This document shows positions 53,914 through 62,266 of a stretch of 64,000 bases of DNA, piece by piece (position 1 is the first letter of the stretch; the number at the start of each line of letters is the position of its first letter). Made by a program: the position numbers and the translations under genes. Location of the stretch: NCBI GenBank assembly GCA_903923395.1, contig CAIXXM010000166.1:1-64000 (forward strand), in the 5' to 3' direction. Source of the stretch: an uncultured Acidobacteriia bacterium. Lineage in GTDB: Bacteria; Acidobacteriota; Terriglobia; Bryobacterales; Bryobacteraceae. The notes beneath the pieces are model-generated. The model had not been told where the DNA came from. It did no database searches and worked only from the letters and a program-made list of their open reading frames with translations.

Positions 53914-55725
53914 TCACTTTCGTGCAGTGAGTAGTACTTTCACTTTCAAGCTCTTATTGTCGCGCAAAACTTCGACTTCCACCTCATCGCCCGGCTTATG
54001 TGCACGTAAAGCGTAGGTAAAATCGTACAGATTCTGGATATCTTTGCCGCCAAAGTTCACCAGAATATCGCCCGCCTTCAGGCCAGCCTTCGCCGCGGGG
54101 GACCCGGCGCGGACATCGGAGAAGCGCACGCCCTTCGGCGGTTCCGCGAAATCCGGAATACTCCCGAAGTCCGGCCCATAGCCGCTGCCCGCACCGGAAG
54201 AAACACCCGATACGGTTCCGCTGTGCGGGTTTGGTTCCACACGCAGGAATTTCGGTTTCTCCTGCGCCGCGTCGATCCGCCCGGCAACATCCGCCACAAG
54301 CCGCATCACCTCAACGGCGCTGGCCGCTTCAATCTTGTCCCAGGTATCGCTGGGCTTGTGATAGTCACCATGCAAACCACTGAAGAAAAAGAGCACAGGC
54401 ACCTGGCGGACCGTAAACGAAGTGTGGTCGCTCGACCCATAGCCGCCGGTTTCAGAGGAATCCACTTTGAGCGGATGCTTCGCCACGGCCTCCGTCAGCA
54501 CGGACTGCAAAGTGGTTCCAGTGCCTGCCCCACTCACAAACAAACGCCCGTTCTGGACCCGACCCACCATATCGAGATTGATCATCGCAGCGGCCTTGTC
54601 GAGCGGCAAAAGCGGATGCGCCCCGTAGTAACTCGAACCCAGAAGACCTAATTCCTCTCCCGCGAAGTTCAGAAAAAGATAACCGCGTTTCGGTTTCGGC
54701 TGTTTCGAGAAGTAACGCGCCAGTTCCAGCACCGCGGCCGTGCCGGACGCATTATCGTCCGCCCCCGGATGAACGGTACCCGCCAGCGAAGGCGCCATGG
54801 AAAATTGCTCACCGAGGCCCAGATGGTCATAATGGGCGCCGATCACCACATACTCATCCGTCTGCCCGGGCATATAAGCCGCCACATTGTGGACGGTCTT
54901 CACTTCGCGCTCCAGATCCAGATTCTCTTCCACAGAAATTCCGGTCATCACAAATGATCGGGGCTTCAAATCTTCGTCAATCTGCTTCTCGATATCCGCC
55001 AGGTCGCGGCGGGAAGCACGGAACCACGGACCCACCACGCTTTCCCGGACCTGAATCAAAAGAATCCCGGCATCCGCAGGGCCTTCCACCTTGCCGAAGG
55101 GATCCAGAACATCGCTGTCCGCTGCATGGTGGCCGCGGTCATTGACCAGAATTACGCCGGCCGCACCATGACTCTTCGCGTTCGAAGCCTTGCTGGGGAT
55201 TTGCGAATGCTGCGTGTAGACGTCGCCGTCAAACACGCTCTTCTTGTCGAACTCCTGAGGCTCGTGGCGCAGAACGACCACGAACTTACCCTTGACGTCG
55301 AGTCCGGCGTAGTCATCATAGTTGTATTCGGGTGCCGTGATGCCGTAACCGGCGAAGACCACGCCGCCGGAAGCTTTACCCTTCGCCGAGAAGCTGAGGG
55401 GTTCGAATTCCTGGCCCTCCGGCACGGTCTGGCGGTCACCGGAGATGACCACCGCCATGCTGTTCTTCTTGCCCAGGCGTGCAGAAGTGGTGATGGGGAA
55501 TGCCTGCAGAAAGGTTTTGCCAGCCACCGGCTGGAGTCCGAGCGCCTTGTATTGCGCTGCGATGTACTCTGCCGCCTTTTCGAGTTCCGGCGAACCGCTG
55601 GCACGACCCTTCAAGCCAGGGGATGCAAGGAACTTGATGTGGTCCAAATAGCGGGCGGCGTCGAAATCATCCGCGGCAGACAGCAGGATGCACAGCCCCG
55701 CGAATACCGGCAGGAACCGCTTCAC
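53914..55725 (-). CDS. Secreted M28 aminopeptidase with PA and PDZ domains
   Basis: A 603-residue exported metallopeptidase. A signal peptide (about 1-18) is followed by an M28 domain interrupted by a PA domain (about 110-270) and a C-terminal PDZ domain (GVRFSDVRAGSPAAKAGL). The two-zinc site is visible: His in GAHYDHLGLG, Asp in HPGADDNASG, Glu pair in FAGEELGLLG, Asp in NLDMVGRV and His in GSSDHTSF. It probably releases N-terminal residues from extracellular peptides. The GTG at 55725 overlaps the TGA of the DsbA-like gene by four bases and has a GGGAGCGG site; the longer frame was rejected. Confidence 0.9.
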   Translation of the reverse strand: MKRFLPVFAGLCILLSAADDFDAARYLDHIKFLASPGLKGRASGSPELEKAAEYIAAQYKALGLQPVAGKTFLQAFPITTSARLGKKNSMAVVISGDRQTVPEGQEFEPLSFSAKGKASGGVVFAGYGITAPEYNYDDYAGLDVKGKFVVVLRHEPQEFDKKSVFDGDVYTQHSQIPSKASNAKSHGAAGVILVNDRGHHAADSDVLDPFGKVEGPADAGILLIQVRESVVGPWFRASRRDLADIEKQIDEDLKPRSFVMTGISVEENLDLEREVKTVHNVAAYMPGQTDEYVVIGAHYDHLGLGEQFSMAPSLAGTVHPGADDNASGTAAVLELARYFSKQPKPKRGYLFLNFAGEELGLLGSSYYGAHPLLPLDKAAAMINLDMVGRVQNGRLFVSGAGTGTTLQSVLTEAVAKHPLKVDSSETGGYGSSDHTSFTVRQVPVLFFFSGLHGDYHKPSDTWDKIEAASAVEVMRLVADVAGRIDAAQEKPKFLRVEPNPHSGTVSGVSSGAGSGYGPDFGSIPDFAEPPKGVRFSDVRAGSPAAKAGLKAGDILVNFGGKDIQNLYDFTYALRAHKPGDEVEVEVLRDNKSLKVKVLLTARK

Positions 55726-56723
55726 TTTTTCACCGCTCCCGGGGTTGTGGGTGCCGCTCCGGCAGGGGTGAAGCCAATCGTCGGCAAGCGCAGGTCGCAA
55801 CCGCAGTTCTCACCTGCGTTCTTGGCGGTCTTCTGGTAGTCGATCTCGTAGTCAATCACACGTTTCAGTTCCGGCCAGCTCAAAGCCCCCGCCACGCGCC
55901 GCCCGTTGATAAAGATGGTCGGCGTGGATTGCACTTCCAGATCCTTGCCCAGATTCACGTTCTTTGTGACTTCCTCTTCAGTCAGCTTCGAATCAAAGCA
56001 CTTGGCCAGTTGCTCCACATCCAGGCCCTTCGTCTTTGCAAATTCCAGCGACTTCGCCCGCAGGTTCTCCGGGGTGATCTCCGCCTGATGCTCGAAAGCC
56101 CAATCGTGGTAATCCCAAAACGCGGACGCTTCCTGGTGGAAGATACAACGGCTCATCATGGCGGCAGCCTTTGCCCACGGATGAATCTGTTCCAGCGGGA
56201 ACGTGACGAAGTAGAGACGCACGTCCTTCGGATAATCCTTCAGCAGATTGTCCCGCAGAACTTTGGCTTCTTCCTTGCAGTATTGACACTCGAAGTCACT
56301 GAACTCCACCAGCACCACGGAAGCGCCGGGAGTACCGATCGAAGGCTGGAAGTCGGTCTTGAGCTTGTCGAGATCCGGCTTGAAGGGATTCTGCGCGGTG
56401 TCGAAGACCTGGCCGCGGATCAGCTTCTTCTGGTCCTGCGACATATAGAAGGTCTCGGTCAACTGGTTCGCGCCCTGCCGTCCGGTGACCTTCAGTTCCC
56501 AATAGCCGGGCATGGGTCCGGGAACAGGGTCCGCGATCAGAACTTCGATGGGCGGGGACCAGACGAAAAGATGCCGGAAATACGCTTCGAGCTTGACCTT
56601 GTCGAGCTTCGGGGCGAGTTTTGGGTCAAGCTTGGGTGCAGCAGCCTTGGCGACTGGTTTCCTGGGAGCCGTTTGGGCTCCCAGAAGAAAGCTGAACAGA
56701 ACAATGAGACCGAGTGTCCGCAT
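55722..56723 (-). CDS. DsbA-like thioredoxin-fold protein, exported
   Basis: A 333-residue protein with a signal peptide (about 1-17) and a thioredoxin fold. The active site is CQYC, preceded by FSDFE. A long helical insertion (FHQEASAFWDYHDWAFEH) is of the DsbA type, and a TPTIFINGRRVAGAL strand gives the cis-proline (TPT). An extra N-terminal ~110 residues contain VWSPPIEVLIADPVPG and a beta-rich part. It probably oxidises or isomerises cysteines in the periplasm. It is coupled to the M28 gene and starts 9 bases after the altronate dehydratase stop. Confidence 0.88.
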   Translation of the reverse strand: MRTLGLIVLFSFLLGAQTAPRKPVAKAAAPKLDPKLAPKLDKVKLEAYFRHLFVWSPPIEVLIADPVPGPMPGYWELKVTGRQGANQLTETFYMSQDQKKLIRGQVFDTAQNPFKPDLDKLKTDFQPSIGTPGASVVLVEFSDFECQYCKEEAKVLRDNLLKDYPKDVRLYFVTFPLEQIHPWAKAAAMMSRCIFHQEASAFWDYHDWAFEHQAEITPENLRAKSLEFAKTKGLDVEQLAKCFDSKLTEEEVTKNVNLGKDLEVQSTPTIFINGRRVAGALSWPELKRVIDYEIDYQKTAKNAGENCGCDLRLPTIGFTPAGAAPTTPGAVKK

Positions 56724-56732
56724 GGTGATTCC

Positions 56733-58271
56733 TTACATTACCGGGCCGATGCGCCACGGCACAAATTCCTTGTGCCCCAGTTTTTCGGCTTTGGTCTTCT
56801 CACCCGATGCCACGCGCAGGATCATGTTGAAGATCTCGCGGCCCACTTCGACCACGGTCTTGTCACCATCGGCAATCAGGCCGGCATTGATATCCATGTT
56901 GTCCGTCATACGCTTGTACATCGGGGTGTTGCTGGCAATCTTGATGACGGGAATCGTCGGGAACCCGATGGCGCTTCCCCGCCCGGTGGTGAACGTAATG
57001 ATGTTGCAACCGCCAGCGGCCAGGCCGGTGAGGGAAACCGGGTCATACCCGGGGGTATTCATGAAGTTGAAGCCGGGAACTGTGATGCGTTCCGCGTAAT
57101 CGACGGCATCTGTCAGCGGAGAAACCCCAGCCTTTGCCACGGCACCGAGGCTCTTTTCGAGGATGTTGGTGAGTCCCCCCTCTTTGTTGCCGGGAGACGG
57201 ATTGTCATTGAAGCTGCCGCCGAACTGGCGGAGGTACTTCTTATACTTCTCCACGAAGCCCAGCAGCTTTTCGGCGACCTCACGGTTGCGGGAACGCTCC
57301 ACCAGCAGGTGTTCGGCACCGAAGATTTCGGTGGTTTCCGCAAGCACCGTCGCCGCGCCGAGTTCCGCCAGCATATCGGAGGCAATACCCAGCGCCGGGT
57401 TGGCCGTGATGCCGGAGAAGGAATCCGAACCGCCGCAGTTCAGTCCGAGCGTGATTTTGGATGCAGGAACTTCCGTGCGTTTTTCGCCTGCGACCTGATC
57501 GAGAAGCTTCCGGATTTCGCGCCGGGCGATATCTTTGGCCGCCATGGTGCCGCCGCTGCCCTGCACCGTCATACCCACCAGACGGCTCGTCCGCGGGGCA
57601 TTCGGGCCCAGGTAATGTTCAATCTGGTTCACTTCGCAGCCCAAGCCCATCACGACTGCCGCCGCGACATTGGGGTGCGCCAGAACACCGGCGAGAGTGC
57701 GCTGCAGTTGGTCGCTGTCCGGCCCGATCGACATGCCGCAGCCTTCGCCATGCGGGAAGGCCATCACGCCGTCAATACAATCCGGCAGGGTTTCTTCGAG
57801 GAAGCTTTCGGCTATGAGGTTGGAAGTGTGCGCCGCACAGTTGCTGGCAGCCACCACCGCGATGTAGTTCCGTGTACCCACGCGCCCGTCTTCACGCTCA
57901 TAGCCCATGAAAGTCGGCATGTTGGCGGGCGGCGGGGGGAACGGGACTTCAACAACCGGGTACTTGTAATCGAACTCGGTCTCTTCGTACTTCAGGTTCT
58001 GGGTGTGGATGTGCTCACCGGCATAGATCTGGCGGCTGCCCTTCCCAATCTTCTGGCCGTAGCGGTAGACCTGCTCGCCGGGGCCAATGTCACGCAGTGC
58101 AACCTTGTGGCCGGCGGGAATCGCGTTGCGGGTGATCAGCGAAACGCCGCCGACATTCAGCGGCGTGCCTTCCGGCACGGGAACGCGGGCAATCGCAACG
58201 TTGTCGTTGGGATGCAGGTGGATGGCTGAGTTTTCCGCCGTCGGCAACTTCTGAATTTCGAGTAATTCCAT
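56733..58271 (-). CDS. Altronate dehydratase family protein (UxaA/GarD)
   Basis: A 512-residue enzyme of the UxaA/GarD family, which dehydrates D-altronate or D-galactarate with a metal cofactor. The N-terminal SAF-type domain (about 15-100) holds HLHPNDNVAIA. The main domain begins MGYEREDGRVGTRNY and contains SNCAAHTSN, HGEGCGMSIG, LGCEVNQIEHYLG and LGLNCGGSDSFSG; these Cys/His residues are the expected metal ligands. The substrate is not resolved between altronate and galactarate-type sugars. No other uronate genes are in the window. Confidence 0.9.
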   Translation of the reverse strand: MELLEIQKLPTAENSAIHLHPNDNVAIARVPVPEGTPLNVGGVSLITRNAIPAGHKVALRDIGPGEQVYRYGQKIGKGSRQIYAGEHIHTQNLKYEETEFDYKYPVVEVPFPPPPANMPTFMGYEREDGRVGTRNYIAVVAASNCAAHTSNLIAESFLEETLPDCIDGVMAFPHGEGCGMSIGPDSDQLQRTLAGVLAHPNVAAAVVMGLGCEVNQIEHYLGPNAPRTSRLVGMTVQGSGGTMAAKDIARREIRKLLDQVAGEKRTEVPASKITLGLNCGGSDSFSGITANPALGIASDMLAELGAATVLAETTEIFGAEHLLVERSRNREVAEKLLGFVEKYKKYLRQFGGSFNDNPSPGNKEGGLTNILEKSLGAVAKAGVSPLTDAVDYAERITVPGFNFMNTPGYDPVSLTGLAAGGCNIITFTTGRGSAIGFPTIPVIKIASNTPMYKRMTDNMDINAGLIADGDKTVVEVGREIFNMILRVASGEKTKAEKLGHKEFVPWRIGPVM

Positions 58272-58274
58272 GCC

Positions 58275-58838
58275 TTACCTCATGAGGACTGTTTCTGTAA
58301 TGTTTTCGCCCGTATGGACATGCAGGCGGTTGCCGAGGGGGTGAATCCAGATCCCGGTACCGTCCGGCGGCACAGGGATTTGGGCGGGGGAATCGACGGT
58401 CACCCCGCCCGAATATTCAATGTCTTCCAGCATTTTGCCGACGTGGACGTGGCCATGGCACTGGGTGCGGGACACATCACCGTTCATGGCAGCACCCCAA
58501 TCGTTACCCCAGAGCGACTTGCCCTTTTCGATGGCGGCGGTCCAGAGCGCGGTGCGGTCTTCAAGAGGCATAGCCGCCAGCGGATGTCCGGCAGAATAGT
58601 GCTTGCGGGGCAGAATCAGCCAGCGGTTGGGTTTGCGGGGATTAATGTCCTTGACCATGACGACCGGCAGGTCAGCCGGGGATTTCTCCACTTCAGCGCA
58701 GAGACTGCATTCGCGCGAAGCCATTGTTTCGGGCTTCGCCAAATCACAGGTGCAGCCCCGGACGTCAGCTTCCAGTTCCGGGAAGCCCGGCAGAAGCAGA
58801 AGAGAAAAAACAATGGCGGAAAGGATGCGGAAATTCAC
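58275..58838 (-). CDS. HIT-like exported protein (CDP-diacylglycerol pyrophosphatase-like)
   Basis: A protein of about 187 residues with a hydrophobic start (signal peptide to about 25). Two cysteine-rich stretches (GCTCDL, ECSLC) are followed by a HIT-type fold with RKHYSAGHPL and the triad CHGHVHVGK (His-x-His-x-His). It most resembles Cdh-like or other exported HIT hydrolases. The metal or phosphate substrate is unknown. GTG at 58838 is preferred; a TTG three bases upstream is possible. Confidence 0.72.
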   Translation of the reverse strand: MNFRILSAIVFSLLLLPGFPELEADVRGCTCDLAKPETMASRECSLCAEVEKSPADLPVVMVKDINPRKPNRWLILPRKHYSAGHPLAAMPLEDRTALWTAAIEKGKSLWGNDWGAAMNGDVSRTQCHGHVHVGKMLEDIEYSGGVTVDSPAQIPVPPDGTGIWIHPLGNRLHVHTGENITETVLMR

Positions 58839-58871
58839 CAATCGTCATTGTAATGCGGGCAAGGTTACCGC

Positions 58872-59087
58872 TTACTGGTTGTCCTGATACTCCTCATGCC
58901 AGGCCATTTGGATTGCTTCCAGTAACCCCTCATTCGATTTCGATGGATTCCCCGTGAAACCGTCGAGTTCGGTGACCCACCGGTGCAAGTCAGTGAACCG
59001 GACAGTCAACGGGTCCGTTTCGGGGTGCTCCTCATAGAGAGCAATGGCAATGTCTTCTGTGTTATCCCAATCCATGGAGTGCGGCAT
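58872..59087 (-). CDS. iscX: IscX-like Fe-S assembly protein
   Basis: A protein of about 71 residues matching IscX (YfhJ). It has the pattern DWDNTEDIAIALYEE, DPLTVRFTDLHRW, then SNEGLLEAIQMAW. IscX is a small acidic winged-helix protein that binds iron and the cysteine desulfurase IscS and tunes Fe-S cluster assembly. The ATG at 59087 is chosen because it overlaps the TGA of the upstream HAF gene by one base (TGATG). A later ATG at 59075 would give a more typical length. No isc operon is nearby. Confidence 0.85.
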   Translation of the reverse strand: MPHSMDWDNTEDIAIALYEEHPETDPLTVRFTDLHRWVTELDGFTGNPSKSNEGLLEAIQMAWHEEYQDNQ

Positions 59088-59856
59088 CAGCACCCAGTAT
59101 CTCTCCGAAGGGCGTATATCTTGCGAAGCAGACAAAAAATTCCTGCCCCGGCCAGCAAGGCCATGGTGGATGGCTCCGGTGTAGAATTGGTGGAATCAAG
59201 GCCAGGGTCAAACAGGTAGGCTTCTACGGTGCCGTTCAAGTAACCTTCGCCGACGATTTGCCCTGCCCGGTTGATCGCATTCGCCTCGCTATCAAGCCCG
59301 CCGAGAGTTCCCAAGTCCTGCATCTGGCCACCCGAGTAGAGAAAAGCATGAGCGAGAGAATCCCGACCGTCAACGGCGATGTAAGATACTCCGACAACTT
59401 CGCCGGCATCATTGAGCCCAAGACCCTCACTGACGAAATCGCCATTTCGCCGACGATCTGACCGGACGCGTGAATTGCTGATCCCGAACTGGCATATGCG
59501 CTACCGCCGGAATCGACATAGTGCATCTCTCCCCCTGACCAAAACACCGCCTGTACCCAGCCGGCGCCGACTATCCAGTTCGAGCGAACTGTTCCCACAA
59601 CGGTACCGGCATCGTTGATACCGGCGACGTTAATAGTTCCGTCCGAAGGCGATGACAACACAGTAAGACTTTCCTGCTGATAGATGGCCGCCTCGTAGCG
59701 GGTGCCATCATTGGGCGCATAGTATCCGGTCACCTGGCCCGAACTATTCAGCCCTACCGGGCTGAATCCGTCCGGGAGCGCCACAATGGTGGATGCCACG
59801 GCAGGAATTGCGAAGGAACAGATGACCAATAGGTAACTAAGGGATTTAACTTTCAA
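59087..59856 (-). pseudogene. HAF-repeat PEP-CTERM protein, frameshifted
   Basis: The gene begins at a TTG (59856) with a GAGGCG site and a signal peptide (LKVKSLSYLLVICSFAIPAVAS). It continues through HAF-type repeats such as GINDAGTVVGTV and IHASGQIVGEM. Around 59424-59436 the frame is lost. In the other frame the protein resumes with LGLNDAGEVVGVSYIA and DLGTLGGL and ends with a PEP-CTERM sorting signal (TPEPSTMALLAG, hydrophobic helix, basic end). A single missing base, or two extra, explains this. It may be a real disruption or a sequence error. The upstream neighbour is an intact paralogue, 10 bases away. Confidence 0.75.
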
Positions 59857-59866
59857 AACTGACGCC

Positions 59867-60919
59867 TCAAATAAGAGCTTTTCTTGTAAGCAGAAACAGG
59901 AGAATGCCGCAACACATGGCCCAGGTGGATGGTTCTGGCGTTGCTGAATCGCTGCCCGGGTCAAACAGGAAATATGACGGACCGGAACTGCCACCGTAGT
60001 AACCCTCGCCGATGATCTGACCGGAATCATTGATGCCAACAGCATTGGTCACAATCCAGCCCGAGTTGGCCGGAAGCAGCGAGTTCAAGTCGTACATTAT
60101 GCCGCCGTAGTACACGAATGCCACGTCAGCCTCCCCCGTGTTCGTGGTTCCTACGATCTGTCCCATGCGGTTGACGGCGTAGGCCGCGCTGCTGTTGCCT
60201 CCCAACGTGCCGAGATCCGTCATCACACCATTTGAGTAAGAGAAAGCGTGTTCGTAGTAGGGGTCGCCACCGGTATCCGAGACACCTACAACCTGCCCGG
60301 CATCATTGATCGCGTACCCTGTGCTCGATTGTCCGCCGAGCGTCCCTAAGTCAGTAAGTGAACCTGATGAATAGAGGAAAGCCGGACCGGCGAAGCCGCT
60401 CGCCAGTGCGCTGCTCCCGGTGATTTGACCCGAACTATTAATTCCGTGCGCCTGGATATAGCCTTCGGAATCGATATCAGTTCCAGTGCCACCGGAATAA
60501 AGGAATGCATGGAAGTAGGGGTCGCCGGGAACTAAGTGAGATCCGGTAATTTGGCCTGATGCATTGATGGCAGTGGCGAATGCCAATCCAGTCACAGAGT
60601 CCAGTATGGTGATCTGTCCGCCACTCCAACTCGCAGCATAGAAACCTGTGGAATCCGTCACTTCTCCAACCACCGTGCCTGCATCATTGATTGCCACGGC
60701 CTCTGCCGGGCCGCCGAGTGACGGCAGCGCTGTTAGGCTACCCTGCTGGTAGATATATGCTTGCCCATCGCTGCCAGCACCTGCGATCTGCCCCGAACCA
60801 TTTATCGCCGTCGCATAGAAACCGGCTGGAAGGGCAACAATAGTGGAGCCAAGGCTAACCCGCTCCATTACCAACCCAAGACCAATTAAGAGCACTGTCC
60901 GAACAAAAGCACTTCCCAT
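59867..60919 (-). CDS. HAF-repeat PEP-CTERM secreted protein
   Basis: A 350-residue exported protein. A signal peptide (about 1-25) is followed by about seven HAF-type repeats, with cores such as AINDAGTVVGEV, AINASGQITGSH and DLGTLGGQSS-YAINDAGQVVGVS. The C-terminal TPEPSTWAM segment, hydrophobic helix and basic tail form a PEP-CTERM signal recognised by exosortase. Such proteins are cell-surface or exopolysaccharide associated. No exosortase is in the window. The start is ATG and the gene is divergent from the dipeptidase gene. Confidence 0.85.
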   Translation of the reverse strand: MGSAFVRTVLLIGLGLVMERVSLGSTIVALPAGFYATAINGSGQIAGAGSDGQAYIYQQGSLTALPSLGGPAEAVAINDAGTVVGEVTDSTGFYAASWSGGQITILDSVTGLAFATAINASGQITGSHLVPGDPYFHAFLYSGGTGTDIDSEGYIQAHGINSSGQITGSSALASGFAGPAFLYSSGSLTDLGTLGGQSSTGYAINDAGQVVGVSDTGGDPYYEHAFSYSNGVMTDLGTLGGNSSAAYAVNRMGQIVGTTNTGEADVAFVYYGGIMYDLNSLLPANSGWIVTNAVGINDSGQIIGEGYYGGSSGPSYFLFDPGSDSATPEPSTWAMCCGILLFLLTRKALI

Positions 60920-61036
60920 CTTTCCTCCAAACCTGTGTGGTCTCTTCTCTCCGCCACACTCACACCGGAAGACGAAAATCGGCAGGAACTTTGATCAACT
61001 CCCGAAATTTTCCCCGCGCGATACTCTGAGGTGAAT

Positions 61037-62239
61037 ATGCGCCTGCTGCTTTCCTCCCTCCTTGCCCTTTCTCTGGCCTCCGAGCAGACGAAGAAGCCGG
61101 TGACCGATGCCATGGTGAATGAGATCACCAAATCGGCCATCCTGATCGACACACACAACGACGTCACCAGCCTCACGGTGGACGGCATGGACATCGGCAA
61201 GCCCTCTACCACCTCGCACACCGACGTGCCGCGCCTCAAACAGGGCGGCGTCGGTGCCGTCTTCTTCGCGGCTTACGTTTCCGCCATCTATGCGAAGGAC
61301 AACTCCTCAGCCCACCGCGCACTCGATATGATCGACACCGTCCGCAAAGACATCGTCGCGGGACACCCGAATGACTTTGTCTTCGCCGGCACCGCACAGG
61401 AGATTGAAGAAGCCCACAAGAAAGGCAAAATCGCCGCACTCATCGGCATCGAAGGTGGCCATGCGATTGAAGACAGCCCCCGTCTGATTCGCGATTTCTA
61501 TGCGCTCGGCGTGCGTTACATGACCCTGACCCACACCAATACCAACAGCTGGGCAGACTCCTCCGGCGACATCAATGACGCCAACGTCAAGCACCACAAC
61601 GGACTCACTGACCTGGGCCGCCAGATTGTGCTCGAAATGAACCGGGTCGGCATGATGGTGGATATTTCCCACGTGGCCGACAAGACTTTCTGGGATGCTC
61701 TGGCGGTCAGCAAAGCCCCTCTCATCGCCTCGCACTCCTCCTGCCGCGCGCTGGCGAATGTTCCCCGCGATATGACGGACGACATGATCGTGGCGCTTGC
61801 AAAGAAAGGCGGCGTGATCCAGATCAATTTCAACTGCGGATTTCTCTCACAGGCCAGTGCGGATGCGGCATCCAAAGGTCCCAGCTTCGCCGCCCTGCTG
61901 GATATGGAGGCCAAGTATAAGAACGACCCTGTGAAGCTCAAGGAAGAGACCGAAAAGATGCGCGCCGAGATCGCGAAACACGTTGTGCGAGCCACGTTGG
62001 CGGATGTCGTCGCGCACATCGACCATGTGGTGAAGCTAGCCGGGATTGACGCGGTCGGCATTGGTAGTGACTTCGACGGCATCACCTGCACTCCAACCGG
62101 ACTGGATGATGTTTCGAAATTCCCCAACCTCACGCGCGCATTGCTTGAAAAGGGTTATACTGCGGCCCAGATCAAAAAGATTTACGGTGGCAATACGCTG
62201 CGGCTGATGCGCGCGGTGGAAAAAGTCCGCGGCCAGTAA
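61037..62239 (+). CDS. Membrane dipeptidase (M19, renal-dipeptidase-like)
   Basis: A 400-residue exported zinc dipeptidase. It has a signal peptide (about 1-16). The metal and active-site residues of M19 are visible: DTHNDV (His-x-Asp), EGGHAIED (bridging Glu), ISHVAD and ASHSSCRAL (His ligands), and GIGSDFDGI (Asp). It cleaves dipeptides, including some with D-residues. The ATG at 61037 was taken over the GTG six bases before, with AGG five bases upstream. It is followed by a Tricorn-like gene after 27 bases. Confidence 0.92.
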   Translation: MRLLLSSLLALSLASEQTKKPVTDAMVNEITKSAILIDTHNDVTSLTVDGMDIGKPSTTSHTDVPRLKQGGVGAVFFAAYVSAIYAKDNSSAHRALDMIDTVRKDIVAGHPNDFVFAGTAQEIEEAHKKGKIAALIGIEGGHAIEDSPRLIRDFYALGVRYMTLTHTNTNSWADSSGDINDANVKHHNGLTDLGRQIVLEMNRVGMMVDISHVADKTFWDALAVSKAPLIASHSSCRALANVPRDMTDDMIVALAKKGGVIQINFNCGFLSQASADAASKGPSFAALLDMEAKYKNDPVKLKEETEKMRAEIAKHVVRATLADVVAHIDHVVKLAGIDAVGIGSDFDGITCTPTGLDDVSKFPNLTRALLEKGYTAAQIKKIYGGNTLRLMRAVEKVRGQ

Positions 62240-62266
62240 TCGCGGCATCAAAAGGACCTGAATTCT

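Noticed and set aside
55929-58229. 766-codon plus-strand open frame
   Set aside because: It is antisense to the DsbA-like and altronate dehydratase genes, has no recognisable domain, and is the usual mirror frame of high-G+C coding DNA.
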